Of a DNA stretch of 64,000 nt, positions 45,311 to 58,224 are shown one piece after another. The notes beneath the pieces are model-generated. The model saw only the letters and a program-made list of their open reading frames with translations. It was not told the origin of the DNA and searched no databases. This stretch comes from Desulfosarcina widdelii (GTDB lineage Bacteria; Desulfobacterota; Desulfobacteria; Desulfobacterales; Desulfosarcinaceae), in NCBI RefSeq assembly GCF_009688965.1, contig NZ_AP021875.1, forward strand, positions 5,890,001-5,954,000, read 5' to 3'. Made by a program: the position numbers and the translations under genes. How positions within the stretch are numbered: position 1 is the first letter of the stretch; every line of letters begins with the position of its first letter.

Positions 45311-46126
45311 TTATCGTTTCGGTGTCAGGGTGAAGGATATGGTCCCCGGATAGGGGAACCGGTCCGTTTTTCGGATGCCGAGATCTTCCAGATCCTGATA
45401 AAAAAAGCATTTTTCTGCTGAAAAAACAAACAGTTTTTCGAAGCCGGCAAAGACTACGTCATATCCCAGGGGTGCCAGCACGGCCGCCACCGGCGCAAAT
45501 ACGCCCATGGCTTTCCAGCGGTTCCCGACCAGGGCATGGATTTCCATCTGGCTGAACCCCCCGGGATTTTCGAGGTAGCGCAGCCACGGTTTATAATCGG
45601 CAAAGGCCAGGATACTCTGTTTCTCGATCTCCCGGACGCCCATGAAGCTTGCTGCCCCCAGGCTTTCCAGGCTGAGTTCGGTTCCGAAGCGTTCATGCAG
45701 CGCTGTGATGAGATCGGTCAGCAGGGCTTCGAAGACGGAGATGGGCATGGCCGGATGGCTGGCGGAGGATTCAATGTGGAACGAAAGCCACGAATGAACG
45801 ATGGCAGGAGATCCTTCGGCCCGGCGCCGCTGGCTCAGGCGCAGGGTAGCCCGATAGGGCCCCTCACTGGTCGAAATGGTGTGTTCGATCAGGGTCCCGT
45901 GATCAAAGGTCTTTTCGATCACCGGCACGGCGTTCGGGGCGGCCCGGGCGACCGGCGGGCAAGCCAGGGGCAGTAAGGCCGTTACGGTCACCAGCAGAAT
46001 GAGGAATACGGCTTGCCATCGCCTGCGGCAGGCCGCAGGGACGGCCCTCCGGGACGAGAAATTTGCGCCCCGGAGAAGATCCGTCCGCGTGCACTCCGAA
46101 AAGAGGCTTTTAAACGACGCGTTCAA
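45311..46126 (-). CDS. Uncharacterised exported protein
   Basis: A 271-residue protein if it starts at the TTG 46124-46126, five bases after the ferritin stop, with AAGGCG upstream; an ATG at 46213 would overlap the ferritin gene by 83 bases. A hydrophobic stretch (AVFLILLVTVTALLPLACPPVARA) at about 37-60 is a signal peptide or, through LAC, a lipoprotein signal. The mature part has strand-rich stretches (RATLRLSQRRR, HSWLSFHIES) and ends TISFTLTPKR. No known domain is recognised. It ends 12 bases before the PilZ-receiver start, so ferritin, this gene and the PilZ gene may share a transcript. Confidence 0.6.
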   Translation of the reverse strand: MNASFKSLFSECTRTDLLRGANFSSRRAVPAACRRRWQAVFLILLVTVTALLPLACPPVARAAPNAVPVIEKTFDHGTLIEHTISTSEGPYRATLRLSQRRRAEGSPAIVHSWLSFHIESSASHPAMPISVFEALLTDLITALHERFGTELSLESLGAASFMGVREIEKQSILAFADYKPWLRYLENPGGFSQMEIHALVGNRWKAMGVFAPVAAVLAPLGYDVVFAGFEKLFVFSAEKCFFYQDLEDLGIRKTDRFPYPGTISFTLTPKR

Positions 46127-46130
46127 ACCG

Positions 46131-46667
46131 TTATTCGCCTTCGCTGACGACAAATCCGCTGGGTCCGAGACCGGTGGCCGAGGATGTGCCCGCAATCTTG
46201 GCCAGGTAGACATTACCCAGTTTTCCGATATGGTTGTTGATGCTGTCGAAATAGTTGAAGTGGGCCTGCTCCTCGTCGATGATCTGTTCGAAGAGTTTCA
46301 TGCTGACGCTGTCGCCGTTTTCGCGGCACACCAGTAAAAACTGGTTGTAGACGTCGATGGTGGTATCTTCAAGGTCGGCATCGAAAGTGTAAACCTTCTC
46401 CACTTCCTGTCCTCGGGTGACCTTCTGGTCCGGCTCCGAGGTGGGCTCTCCGCCCAGCTCCTTGATCCGCTCGGCAAAGGCTTCCGCATGGCGCATTTCG
46501 TCGATGGCGATGAGCTTCATCTTGCCGGCCAGTTCTCCGTAGTCCATGTCATCCAGGTTGTAATGCTGGTTCATGTATTGGGAAATGGCCGTGAGTTCCA
46601 TGGCGCGGGCCCTGTTGAGCGCTTCGATTACTTTTGCCTTTCTCTTTTCTCTTGATGCTTGAGCCAT
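46131..46667 (-). CDS. Ferritin-like protein (bacterioferritin/rubrerythrin-type di-iron)
   Basis: A 178-residue four-helix protein; CAAGGAGATC precedes ATG 46665-46667. Iron ligands are visible as Glu in AMELTAISQYMNQHY, ExxH in IDEMRHAEAF, Glu in DTTIDVYNQFLLVCRENGD and EExxH in IIDEEQAHFNYF. This is the bacterioferritin arrangement, used for iron storage and detoxification of oxygen or peroxide. The C-terminal tail (GTSSATGLGPSGFVVSEGE) is longer than usual. No haem-ligand Met is obvious. Located 37 bases after the MetF-like gene. Confidence 0.87.
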   Translation of the reverse strand: MAQASREKRKAKVIEALNRARAMELTAISQYMNQHYNLDDMDYGELAGKMKLIAIDEMRHAEAFAERIKELGGEPTSEPDQKVTRGQEVEKVYTFDADLEDTTIDVYNQFLLVCRENGDSVSMKLFEQIIDEEQAHFNYFDSINNHIGKLGNVYLAKIAGTSSATGLGPSGFVVSEGE

Positions 46668-46704
46668 TTTGATCTCCTTGTTTGGAATGAGTAAAAAAAT
46701 CGCC

Positions 46705-47520
46705 CTAGATCTGCAGGATTTCGGGCATGATTTCATAGTGGTCGAAGGGCGGCATGATGCAGGCGCCGGCAAAGCGCGAGCGAGCCAGGGCAAATATTTC
46801 CCTGGCATTGGCCACACCCTCGGCTATGGGGTCGGCCGCTTCGTGCAGGCGTTTTCGCAGGGCTTCAGGCACGGCGATGCCGGCCACCTTGGTGTGAAGG
46901 AACTCCGCATGGCGCGGGGTGCGCAGCGGCAAAATGCCCATGACGACCGGAATCCCGAGGTCCCGCGTCACGGTCGTGATCTCATCGGCGCCGGCTTCGT
47001 CGTATACCGGCTGGGTGACGGCAAACTGGGCCCCTGCCTCCACTTTGCGTTTAAGGTGGGCCACCGCCCGTTCCAGTCCATTGGTCTCGGGGTGGCGGTC
47101 GAAGACCACGCCGGTGTGCATGCCGGCTTTTCGGGCCATTCCCACCAGCTCGTATACATCGGCGTCCCTAACGGTTGAGGTGTAGTGCCGGTCCTTGAGG
47201 GCCACGAAATCTCCCGTGGCCGCCAGCACCGTATCGATGCCCAGGGCCCTGGCGCCCCACAGCTCGCCCTGCAGTCCGAGGCGATTGTGGTCCCGGGTGG
47301 TCAGGTGCAAAATGGCCGGTTTGCCCGTGCGCTGCCGGATCAGGGCGCACAGGGCCATGGCGCTCATGCGAGGTTTGGCCACTGGGTTGGTGGCGACGCT
47401 GAAACCGTAAAAGGGCAGCTTCGCCAGCGGCCGCAAGGCGTCCAGAACGCTGGTTGCATCCGGTCCGTCCGGCGGAACGACTTCGATGGTGACGACAAAG
47501 GATTCCGTGTTCATGTTCAT
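46705..47520 (-). CDS. Methylenetetrahydrofolate reductase-like protein (MetF family)
   Basis: A 271-residue TIM-barrel protein; GGGGGA precedes the ATG. Typical blocks are FVVTIEVVPPDGPDATSVLDAL (start strand with Glu), CALIRQRTGKPAILHLTTRDHNRLGLQGELWGARALGIDTVLAATGD, VEAGAQFAVTQPVYD and VVMGILPLRTPRHAEFL. In acetogens and sulfate reducers MetF reduces methylene-tetrahydrofolate in the Wood-Ljungdahl pathway or for methionine synthesis. No MetV or other Wood-Ljungdahl gene is adjacent, so the role is open. Confidence 0.9.
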   Translation of the reverse strand: MNMNTESFVVTIEVVPPDGPDATSVLDALRPLAKLPFYGFSVATNPVAKPRMSAMALCALIRQRTGKPAILHLTTRDHNRLGLQGELWGARALGIDTVLAATGDFVALKDRHYTSTVRDADVYELVGMARKAGMHTGVVFDRHPETNGLERAVAHLKRKVEAGAQFAVTQPVYDEAGADEITTVTRDLGIPVVMGILPLRTPRHAEFLHTKVAGIAVPEALRKRLHEAADPIAEGVANAREIFALARSRFAGACIMPPFDHYEIMPEILQI

Positions 47521-47550
47521 TTTTAGGTCCCCCGACGGCCTGCCGGTTGT

Positions 47551-48717
47551 CTATTTTCGAGGCAGTATATCGATGGCACGGTCCGTTGGCTTCAAGGGAA
47601 TCCGCAAAGAAAAAGTGGTGCCTTCTCCAAGAGATGTGGAGAAATCGATTTTTCCATTCAGGTATTTCTCACCGAACAGTTTCATGGAGTAGGTTCCCAA
47701 TCCTCTTCCCGAATCGGCTTTAGTACTCACGTTGCGTTGAAAGATGCGATCAACGACGCTTTTGTCAATAGCCCGATGGTTCCAGACGAAAAACGAGAGC
47801 GACCGGTCATCGGAATCGAACCAAACCTTGGCGGTTTCTCCCCTGTCTGTTGCTTCCAGGGCATTGACGATCATGTTGGTCAGCACACGGGTCAAAAGGA
47901 AAAAATCCGATTTGAAGCGAACCTGCAGGTTTTGATCGGAGAAATTGATGGCTCGCTGTCCGGCGGCCGGATGAGACGAAAAGACGGCCTTGAGTTCCGT
48001 GAAGATCTGTTCGACGGTAATCGGCGTCAGTATCAGCTGATAGCCTTCTTCCATCGTCTGGGTGAGATGTTTTTGCATCTGCACCTCCCTGGCGAGGCGC
48101 ACCGCAAGGCGGTGAATACGCTGAATTTCCCGACGATTTTCGTGCGTGGTCCGTTTTGCCAGGATTTCGCTGTAACCCAGCAGGCTGTGGATAATGTTGC
48201 CGATATCGTGGAAAAAAACCCTGCCCAGGGCTTCCCACTGCTGCCTGTGGGTGATGTCCTGAATGAAAAGCAGGATCATACGATTTCCCTGCACCGTTAT
48301 GGGGCAGGCCCGAACCCGGAGAAACAGGTCGCTTCGGATACTGTCGGACGCGACCTCGATGGCGCAGGTTCGTTCCACGGCTTCGTTTCGGGCCATACAC
48401 GATACGATGGCAATAGCTGCACCGCAGGTTGCACAATACCTGGACGTGCCGCAGCCGCCTTCATTGGCATCGCGGTGAATGCAGCCGATGGCTTCTCCAG
48501 GGCGAAGCCCCAGGGCCAGTTCGGCGTTGTCGATGCCCAGCATGGAAAGAAACGCATCGTTTACGGCCAGGATCTGACGATGTTCGTTGAGTACCGCCAC
48601 CAAACCGCTGACGGTATTCAACAGGCCATCGATCACCGGATTGGCGACAGCCGAATCGATATCCCGCTGGAGCGTTTTTCTGGGCAGCCGCTCGGCTGGT
48701 GCAAAGTATGTTTTCAT
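47551..48717 (-). CDS. Soluble PAS sensor histidine kinase with Cys-rich PAS
   Basis: A 388-residue kinase without membrane spans. Residues about 25-160 form a PAS domain holding CIHRDANEGGCG and CATCGA, a cluster of Cys that could bind a metal or act as a redox switch. The phospho-His box is FFHDIGNIIHSLLGYSEIL (about 180). ATP-binding: N-box LTNMIVNALEATDRG, then FFVWNHRAI where the usual DxGxG is changed to a W-N-H variant, and SGRGLGTYSMKLF (G2) and GEGTTFSLRIPL. This variant G1 box occurs in a subgroup of Desulfobacterota kinases. No partner receiver is fused. Confidence 0.88.
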   Translation of the reverse strand: MKTYFAPAERLPRKTLQRDIDSAVANPVIDGLLNTVSGLVAVLNEHRQILAVNDAFLSMLGIDNAELALGLRPGEAIGCIHRDANEGGCGTSRYCATCGAAIAIVSCMARNEAVERTCAIEVASDSIRSDLFLRVRACPITVQGNRMILLFIQDITHRQQWEALGRVFFHDIGNIIHSLLGYSEILAKRTTHENRREIQRIHRLAVRLAREVQMQKHLTQTMEEGYQLILTPITVEQIFTELKAVFSSHPAAGQRAINFSDQNLQVRFKSDFFLLTRVLTNMIVNALEATDRGETAKVWFDSDDRSLSFFVWNHRAIDKSVVDRIFQRNVSTKADSGRGLGTYSMKLFGEKYLNGKIDFSTSLGEGTTFSLRIPLKPTDRAIDILPRK

Positions 48718-48916
48718 CGACGGTTCAAGTTCGGATATGGGGTGCGAAATCCGCGCCGTTTTGTCTGTTAACGGGACATCCCCATGGAGCCCCGCCGGCC
48801 GAAACGCATTGTTTGTTTGAACTGATTATTAATTTATATTTCTGTTTTGCACAGGTCAAGCGTGGAAGCCTCACGGCGCCGAAACGGGGAGTACGTACGG
48901 TGCATGGTCGATCTCC

Positions 48917-49180
48917 TTATTTCCCCATGATCATCAAAAGCGGGATGAAAACCAGTCCGGCCAGGGCCAGATACAGGCCGTTTAAAATCCGCTGGTATTT
49001 GTAGCGGGCCTCCTGGTCCGGCTCCTCGCGGGTAAGCTTTTTAAACCTGCGGTAGTCGTCCAGCCAACCGGTCATCAGGTCCACGGGATACCCCTTGTCC
49101 TTGAGGGTCATCTTGATCTGCTGGAGGGAGTGCAATGCAAAAACGAAAGCGCCGATCAATCCAAAGTGCATCCAACTCAT
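48917..49180 (-). CDS. Small two-span membrane protein
   Basis: An 87-residue protein with AAGGAGACGG before the ATG. Spans at about 5-20 (FGLIGAFVFALHSL) and 68-85 (LYLALAGLVFIPLLMIMG) flank a charged loop with LDDYRRFKKLTREEPDQEARYKYQ. No known family is recognised. The ribosome site and regular composition support a real gene. It sits alone between the kinase and HrpB genes. Confidence 0.6.
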   Translation of the reverse strand: MSWMHFGLIGAFVFALHSLQQIKMTLKDKGYPVDLMTGWLDDYRRFKKLTREEPDQEARYKYQRILNGLYLALAGLVFIPLLMIMGK

Positions 49181-49353
49181 AAAAGCCGTCTCCTTGAAGG
49201 TAGGTGTTGCACGCGCGCGAATGCCGCCATCCGCGGGGTCGTCGCGTCTTCAACCAGCGGCCGCGGAAACCGGTTCGCCCTATGGGTGGAACAGATGACG
49301 AGTGTTCGGGAATCATTGCCACTTTAACACACATTGGTGTGCCGGGCTACCGT

Positions 49354-51900
49354 TCAGTTATGCCTGCGCGCCTTGACCCGGGAGGTTGGGGGTGCTGTCA
49401 TGGGGTCGTCCGGCCAGGCGTGCTTGGGGTAGCGCCCCTTAAGTTCCTTTTTCACCTCCGGGTAGCCGTTTTGCCAGAAGCCGGCAAGGTCCCGGGTGAT
49501 CTGGACGGGGCGGCTCGCCGGCGAAAGCAGGTGAAGGGTCAACGGCACCCGGCCGCCGGCGATGGCGGGTGTGGCCCCAAGGCCGAACATTTCCTGCAGT
49601 CGCACCGCCAGGACCGGTTCCGATCCGCTGTAGTCGATGGGACGCCGTGATCCGCTGGGTACGGTCAAATGGGTGGGCGCCAGTTTGTCCAGCCGTCGCT
49701 GCTGCTTCCAGTCGAGATGGCTCAGCAATGCGTCGGAAAGCGTTTTCGAGGACAGATCGCTCAACCGCCGCATGTCGCCAAGAAAAGGGGCCAGCCACAC
49801 CTCCAGCCTTTCGGTCAGGGCGATGTCGCCGACATCCGGCCAGGGGCCGTCCGGCGCGTCGATGCGGGCCAGCATCGTCACCCGAGCCTGCCAGGTCCGC
49901 AGCTTTCGCGTCCAGGGCAGACAATCGATGCCTGTTGATCGGATGCCGGCAAGCATGGCGTTCGTCACCGCCTCGGAGGGCGGATTCCGGATGGTCTCGG
50001 TTGTAAAGACAATTGCGCCCAGAACCTGTTCGCGTAAGGCGGATACGGCCTGCCGCCGTGAATCCCAGGAGACGTTATCGCGCCATTGGACGCGGTGGGC
50101 AAACTGGTCGAGCAGATCTTCCTTTTCGGCGGCGGCGGCCAGGAAAATGCCGGCTTCCCGCCGGTTGCCGTCCAATTGCGGCGCCACCAGAAACGTACTG
50201 GCACCCAGCGGTTCGGACGGATCGAGAAAGGCGCCGCTCCCGCTGCTGAGAAGAAACCGTCCCGGACTGCCGGACCGTTGGCGGGCGATGCGGTCGGGGT
50301 AGGCCCAGGCCAGCAGCCGGCCCGGTTCGGTCCTCTTGCCGGGTCGACCCTTCATATTCAGACGGTGCTGAAGGACTGCGGACACATTGAGAATGCGTCT
50401 TACGGCCGCAGGGTCAACAGTGCCGTCGTGAATGCGAAATTGCTTTTTCTCGCGGTACGCCCCGATCGCCTCCAGGCGAAGCTTCAGGTCGGCGTCCCGC
50501 CAGCGGCCGGTAAAATGGATGGGATCGCGTTCGCTTAAAATGGCCGCCAGATCGCAGGCGGGTTGTCCCATATTCGCGTCCATTGCCGACAAAACCATGT
50601 GGGCCAGGCGGGGATGCAGGGGCAGTTCGGCCATGCGGCGGCCGTGGGCGGTGATTTTACCTTCGGCGTCCAACGCATCCAGATCGGCCAGCAGTTGCCT
50701 GGCATGGGCAAAGGCAGCCGCCGGCGGTTGGTCCAGCCAATTCAGGACCGCGGGATCGTCCACGCCCCAGACGGCCAGTTCCAGGGCCAGGGCGGTCAGA
50801 TCGACATCGAGAATCTCCGGTCGGCTGTGGGCAGCCAGGGCAGGGGTATCCGCCTCCCGCCAGAGACGGTAGCAGATGCCGGGTCCCAGGCGTCCGGCCC
50901 GCCCCCGACGCTGGTCGGCCGACGCCCTGGAGACCGGCAGGGTGACCAACCGGGTCATGCCGCTGCCCGGATCGAAGCGCGGAGCCCGCTGCAGGCCGCC
51001 GTCCACCACGACCCGGATGCCTTCTATGGTCAGGCTGGTTTCGGCAATGGACGTTGCCAGAACAATCTTATGCCGCCCTTCCGGCGGCGGCGTGATGGCG
51101 GCATCCTGCCGATCCCTCGGCATGGTGCCGTACAGCGGGGCGATGGTCCAATCGTCGGGCAGATTGGCAGCCTCCAGCAGCCGAACCGTGCGACGGATTT
51201 CGGCGGCACCGGGCAGAAATGCGAGGATATTGCCTTCGCCGGCGCGTGCCGATTGCCGGATCACCCCGGCCATGGCCTGCTCCGGCGATTGGGTTGCCGG
51301 TCGCACACAATAGCGGGTCTCCACGGGAAACATGCGCCCGTCGCAGCGGATCACAGGCGCATCGTCCAGCAGAGCGGCCACCGGCGCCGGGTCCAGGGTG
51401 GCCGACATCACCAGCAGCCGCAGGTCTTCGTTGAGGACACCCTGAACATCCCGGCACAGGGCCAGCCCCAGATCGGCGTCCAGGTTGCGTTCGTGGAACT
51501 CGTCGAAGATGACCAGCCCCACGCCGGTCAGGGCCGGATCGTTTTGCAGCATGCGGGTAAGTACGCCTTCGGTGACCACCTCGATGCGGGTTTGCGGTCC
51601 GATGCGGCTTTCCATGCGGACCCGGTAGCCGACCGTTTGGCCTACTTTCTGCCCCAAGATCGACGCCATGTAACGGGCGGCGGCACGGGCGGCCAGTCGC
51701 CGCGGCGCCAGAAGCAGGATGCGGCGCCCGGCCAACCTCACTTCCTCCAAGAGGGCCAGGGGGACGATCGTGGTCTTGCCGGCGCCGGGCGGCGCCACCA
51801 GTAAGGCGCATGAGGCGACATTGAGGATCTTTCTCAGATCACCGAGAACTTCGTGTACGGGAAGCCGTTCGGCAGAAGGTTTGCGGGTTCGGGTTTGCAT
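49354..51900 (-). CDS. hrpB: ATP-dependent RNA helicase HrpB
   Basis: An 848-residue DEAH/DExH helicase, full length for HrpB. Motifs: Walker A VAPPGAGKTTIVPLALL (residues about 37-50), DEFHERNLD (motif II), SATLD (motif III), ATSIAETSLTIEGIRVVVDGG (motif V) and QRRGRAGRLGPG (motif VI). The C-terminal HrpB domain is present, including IDYSGSEPVLAVRLQEMFGL and RPVQITRDLAGFWQNGYPEVKKELKGRYPKHAWPDDP, which is the family ending. No strong ribosome site is seen before the ATG at 51898-51900. Function is unknown but conserved in Proteobacteria. Confidence 0.94.
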   Translation of the reverse strand: MQTRTRKPSAERLPVHEVLGDLRKILNVASCALLVAPPGAGKTTIVPLALLEEVRLAGRRILLLAPRRLAARAAARYMASILGQKVGQTVGYRVRMESRIGPQTRIEVVTEGVLTRMLQNDPALTGVGLVIFDEFHERNLDADLGLALCRDVQGVLNEDLRLLVMSATLDPAPVAALLDDAPVIRCDGRMFPVETRYCVRPATQSPEQAMAGVIRQSARAGEGNILAFLPGAAEIRRTVRLLEAANLPDDWTIAPLYGTMPRDRQDAAITPPPEGRHKIVLATSIAETSLTIEGIRVVVDGGLQRAPRFDPGSGMTRLVTLPVSRASADQRRGRAGRLGPGICYRLWREADTPALAAHSRPEILDVDLTALALELAVWGVDDPAVLNWLDQPPAAAFAHARQLLADLDALDAEGKITAHGRRMAELPLHPRLAHMVLSAMDANMGQPACDLAAILSERDPIHFTGRWRDADLKLRLEAIGAYREKKQFRIHDGTVDPAAVRRILNVSAVLQHRLNMKGRPGKRTEPGRLLAWAYPDRIARQRSGSPGRFLLSSGSGAFLDPSEPLGASTFLVAPQLDGNRREAGIFLAAAAEKEDLLDQFAHRVQWRDNVSWDSRRQAVSALREQVLGAIVFTTETIRNPPSEAVTNAMLAGIRSTGIDCLPWTRKLRTWQARVTMLARIDAPDGPWPDVGDIALTERLEVWLAPFLGDMRRLSDLSSKTLSDALLSHLDWKQQRRLDKLAPTHLTVPSGSRRPIDYSGSEPVLAVRLQEMFGLGATPAIAGGRVPLTLHLLSPASRPVQITRDLAGFWQNGYPEVKKELKGRYPKHAWPDDPMTAPPTSRVKARRHN

Positions 51901-51982
51901 CGTGCCATGGGTATAGCACAGAAAAAGGCGGCGTGTATCGCCCGGAAAAAATGAATTGGATGGCGTGGGTCCATGTTAAAGG

Positions 51983-52750
51983 CTAATTTATGGCAGGAGA
52001 AGGGGTCGTCTCCCGGTCCAGCGTTTTCCGCACCATCGTTAACAGGATGCCGATTTCGTAGGGTTTGCTCACAAACCCCTGGGCCAGTTCGTCGAGAATG
52101 GTTTTGTTATCGCCTTTTGGGGCATCGCCGCTGGTGATCAAGACCGGAGTGGCGGCTTTTTTTTCTCTGAGCTTCTCCAGACAGCGTACGCCGCCCATGC
52201 CGGGCATATTCAAATCGAGAAGAATCAGATCGATCTTCTCGCCGAGTTCCTGGTAGCGGACAAGTCCCGATTCCCCGTCTTCGGCCTCGATGACCCGGTA
52301 TCCGAATCGCTCCAGGATTTCCCGACCTACCTGACGCACCGCCTGATCGTCATCGACCAGCAGAATCGATTCGTGACCTTTCGGGTATTGTATTTCCTTG
52401 TCCGACGGTTTTTCTGCCGGGTGGGCCCCTACGGCGGCCGGAAAATAAATGCTGAATACGGTGCCTTTTCCGATCTCGCTATGGCAGTCGATATAACCGT
52501 TGTGGCTTTTTACGATGCCGTAAACCATGGCCAGACCGAGTCCGGTTCCTCTGCCGGTTTCGCGGGTGGTGAAAAAAGGCTCGAAGATATGCTCCCGGGT
52601 GTTGGTATCCATGCCGATGCCGGTATCCGTGACGGAAAGCATGGCATACGAACCGGGGACGGCGCCGACATGCGAACGGCAATAGGCGTCATCCAGGTCC
52701 ACATTACCCGTTTCGATGATTAATGTTCCGCCGTCCGGCATGGCCGGCAT
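51983..52750 (-). pseudogene. C-terminal part (ATPase and receiver) of a frameshifted hybrid histidine kinase
   Basis: This 255-codon frame begins within the N-box of the ATP-binding domain (MPAMPDGGTLIIETGNVDLDD) and continues with LSVTDTGIGMD (G1), FEPFFTTRETGRGTGLGLAMVYGIV (F and G2 boxes) and a full receiver (SILLVDDDQAVRQVG, LDLNMPGMGG with its acceptor Asp, VLITSGD, GFVSKPYEIG). It lacks a start of its own in the protein sense, and belongs to the gene at 52704-55109 in another frame. If read as a separate protein from the internal ATG it would be ATPase plus receiver without a dimerisation domain. Confidence 0.8.
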
Positions 52751-55109
52751 TGATGCCCAGGTTCATCACGATTTGTTCGAACTGGACCCGGTCCGCCTCG
52801 ACGATGCGCAAATCCGGCGCCAGCCGGGTTTCGATCCTGATCATGCGGGGAAGGGTGCGCTGCAGGAGTTTGACGGCTTCCCGCAGTTCCAAATTCAGAT
52901 CCATGGGAACCAACTGGCTTTCGATCTTACGGCTGAAGGTCAACAACTGGCGGGTGAGTTCGCTGGCGTGGCTGCAGGTATTCTTGATGACGGTCAGCAT
53001 CTCTTTTTGGCGGATCGAACATTGTTCATCCATCAACAAAAGTTGGGTGTAACCGGAAATGGCCTGCAGGTTGTTGTTGAAGTCGTGGGCGATGCCTCCG
53101 GCCAGGGTGCCGACGGCATCCATTTTTTGCGCTTGCTGGAGTCGGGCTTCCATGGCTTTCTGATCGGTGATGTCGCGGCCTTCAGCGATCAGCATCGTGG
53201 CCTTTCCGGAGTCGTCCATTACCGGTTTCAAAGAGAAGTCAACACAACGGCGCTGGTTGTCGGCGCCAATATTGATGACCTCCATGCGTTTGAATTGTCC
53301 CTGGCAAGCAGCGGCAACGGCATTTTCCAGTTTGTTGCGGACCGCTTCGTCATCCTGCCAGAAGGGTGTCTCCCAAAATTTTTGGCCGACGAATCGCTCC
53401 CCGCTGGCGCCGATGAAATCCAGTGCCGTCTGGTTGATGGATCGAATGCTGCCGTCCGGCGAAAGCACGCCAATGAACTGGTACGTCTGGTTGAACACGG
53501 CCTCGAACAGGGCTTCGCTTTTTTTCAGCGCTTTCTCGGTGGCCCGCTGTTCGGTGATGTCGAGGCCCGCTCCGACGATGAATTCGACTTCGCCGTCGGT
53601 GCCGGTGGTGACGGCACTGGACCATTGGATCAGGCGCTGCTGACCATCTTTGGTGATCCAGTGATTCGAATGCCGGTATCCCTGTTTCTTCCTGGAGAGA
53701 TCGTCAAACGTAATTCTCAGATTCTCTTTTTCGGCGTCGGGGATCAGTTCGGCGAACAGATTTTGCCCCTCGATTTCATGGGCGGAATAACCGCTGCACT
53801 TTTGGCAGGCCCGGTTGAAAAGGACGATGCGGCCGTCGGGGGCGACCACGATGACCAAAGCGTCCACCGTTGAGAGAATCAGTTCGTTGAAGTCGTTGGC
53901 CTTCTGCAAGGAATCGGCCGTTGCGCGATGCTTATCGATTTCTGCTGTGAGATCGCCATGATACGATTGAAGTCGCTCTAAAAAGGCGTTGAATGTGCGC
54001 TCCAGGAGGCCGACTTCATCTTCGGGCCCCGGCGTGACCCGGACCGTCAGGTCACCCTGCTCGCCTTTGGCGATAATCGTCAACAGGTGGCGCAGCCGCC
54101 GGGTAATGGAGTCGCTGACGAAAAGGGTCAACAGGGCACTTAACAGGACCGAGATAAAGATGAAAGCGATGGTGACGTTGCGGGCATTGCGAATCGGGGC
54201 GTAGATTTCATCCATATAGCCCGATGACCCCACGATCCAATCCAGTTCTTCGATATGCCCGAAAAAGGCGAGCTTTTCCCGTAATCGTTGATCTCCCGGG
54301 TTTTTCCACCGATAGGTCACCTGCCCGGATTTTTGAGAGACCATTTTTTTAAAAAATTCGATGTCTTCGACCGGTAATTGGTAGAAGTTTTTCCCCTCCA
54401 ACTCGGGATGGATGATGATGTCTCCCTGGCGGTCAACCACGAAGACATAACCGCTGTAACCGAATTTCAACTCCTTGACGTTGGTGCGGATTTCTTCCAT
54501 GGGAAGAATCTGTCGGAATTCGTTCCGGTAAGTGGAGACGGAGATGATCCAGTCATAGGGTTCGAAATAGGCCATATACAGGGCTTTGGGCCGGGGGGCC
54601 GTTTCGCCGGGGTTTTGCCAGTCATATTCGAGATAGCCGGTCTTCAGACGGGTCTGTTGGCGAATAAATTCATGTTGGATAAACTTGTTGCCCTGCACTC
54701 CGGGGTTGGGATGAACGACGGCCACCCCCTTGCTGTCAATGCAGTAGATATAGCCGGTGCTGCCAATGGTCTGGCCCAAGAGAATGGTGCGGATGCGGCT
54801 GCGGGCCTGCGCTTCTGTCAGTTGTCCATCCAGATATTGTCCATGGATCAGTCGGGTGATTTCCAGATTGCGCTCGGCAACGGCGCGCAGGTAGTTGGCA
54901 ATCGATGCCTTCGTGGCAGTTTTTACCAGATTGACGATACTTCGGGTGGCGTTGCTCAAGTCGCTTTCGATGTTGATCTCAATGGCCTTTTTCACAAGAA
55001 CCAGGGCACCCAGGCCGCCGCTGGTAAAAAGGATCGTCGAAAGACTCAGATAAACCAGGAGCAGTTTGTTGCGCAGACTCAGGTCCGCGGTTTTTCTATA
55101 TAGCTGCAA
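52704..55109 (-). pseudogene. N-terminal part (Cache, HAMP, PAS, PAS, HisKA) of the frameshifted hybrid histidine kinase
   Basis: An 801-codon frame from ATG 55107-55109. Order: span (LLLVYLSLSTILFTSGGLGALVLV), periplasmic double-Cache sensor (about 45-290), span and HAMP (about 305-370), PAS (about 405-525), PAS (about 530-650), HisKA with phospho-His in AGGIAHDFNNNLQAISGYTQLL, then QFEQIVMNLGINA, after which the frame is lost (GHAGRRNINHRNG stop). Consensus NARDAMPDGG requires 9 bases between GCC and ATGCCGG; only 4 are present, so 5 bases are missing near 52736-52740. Cache domains of this kind bind small organic acids or amino acids. Confidence 0.85.
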
Positions 55110-55208
55110 TGGTTATCTCCTTTTCGAATACAAACGGCCTCTTGGTCTATTATTGACCAGTTCGGAGATAACTTAATGAACTCATGTAAGATTCTGCGGC
55201 GATATTGG

Positions 55209-58121
<2,913 letters not shown>

Positions 58122-58224
58122 CCAATCTTTCCCTATGCGTTCGACGGTGAACGCTAGCGCCCACCGGTTGCGATCCGATTGAAAAACCGGTTGCCATAAG
58201 GGCCGCCGGCTGTGATAAACATTA

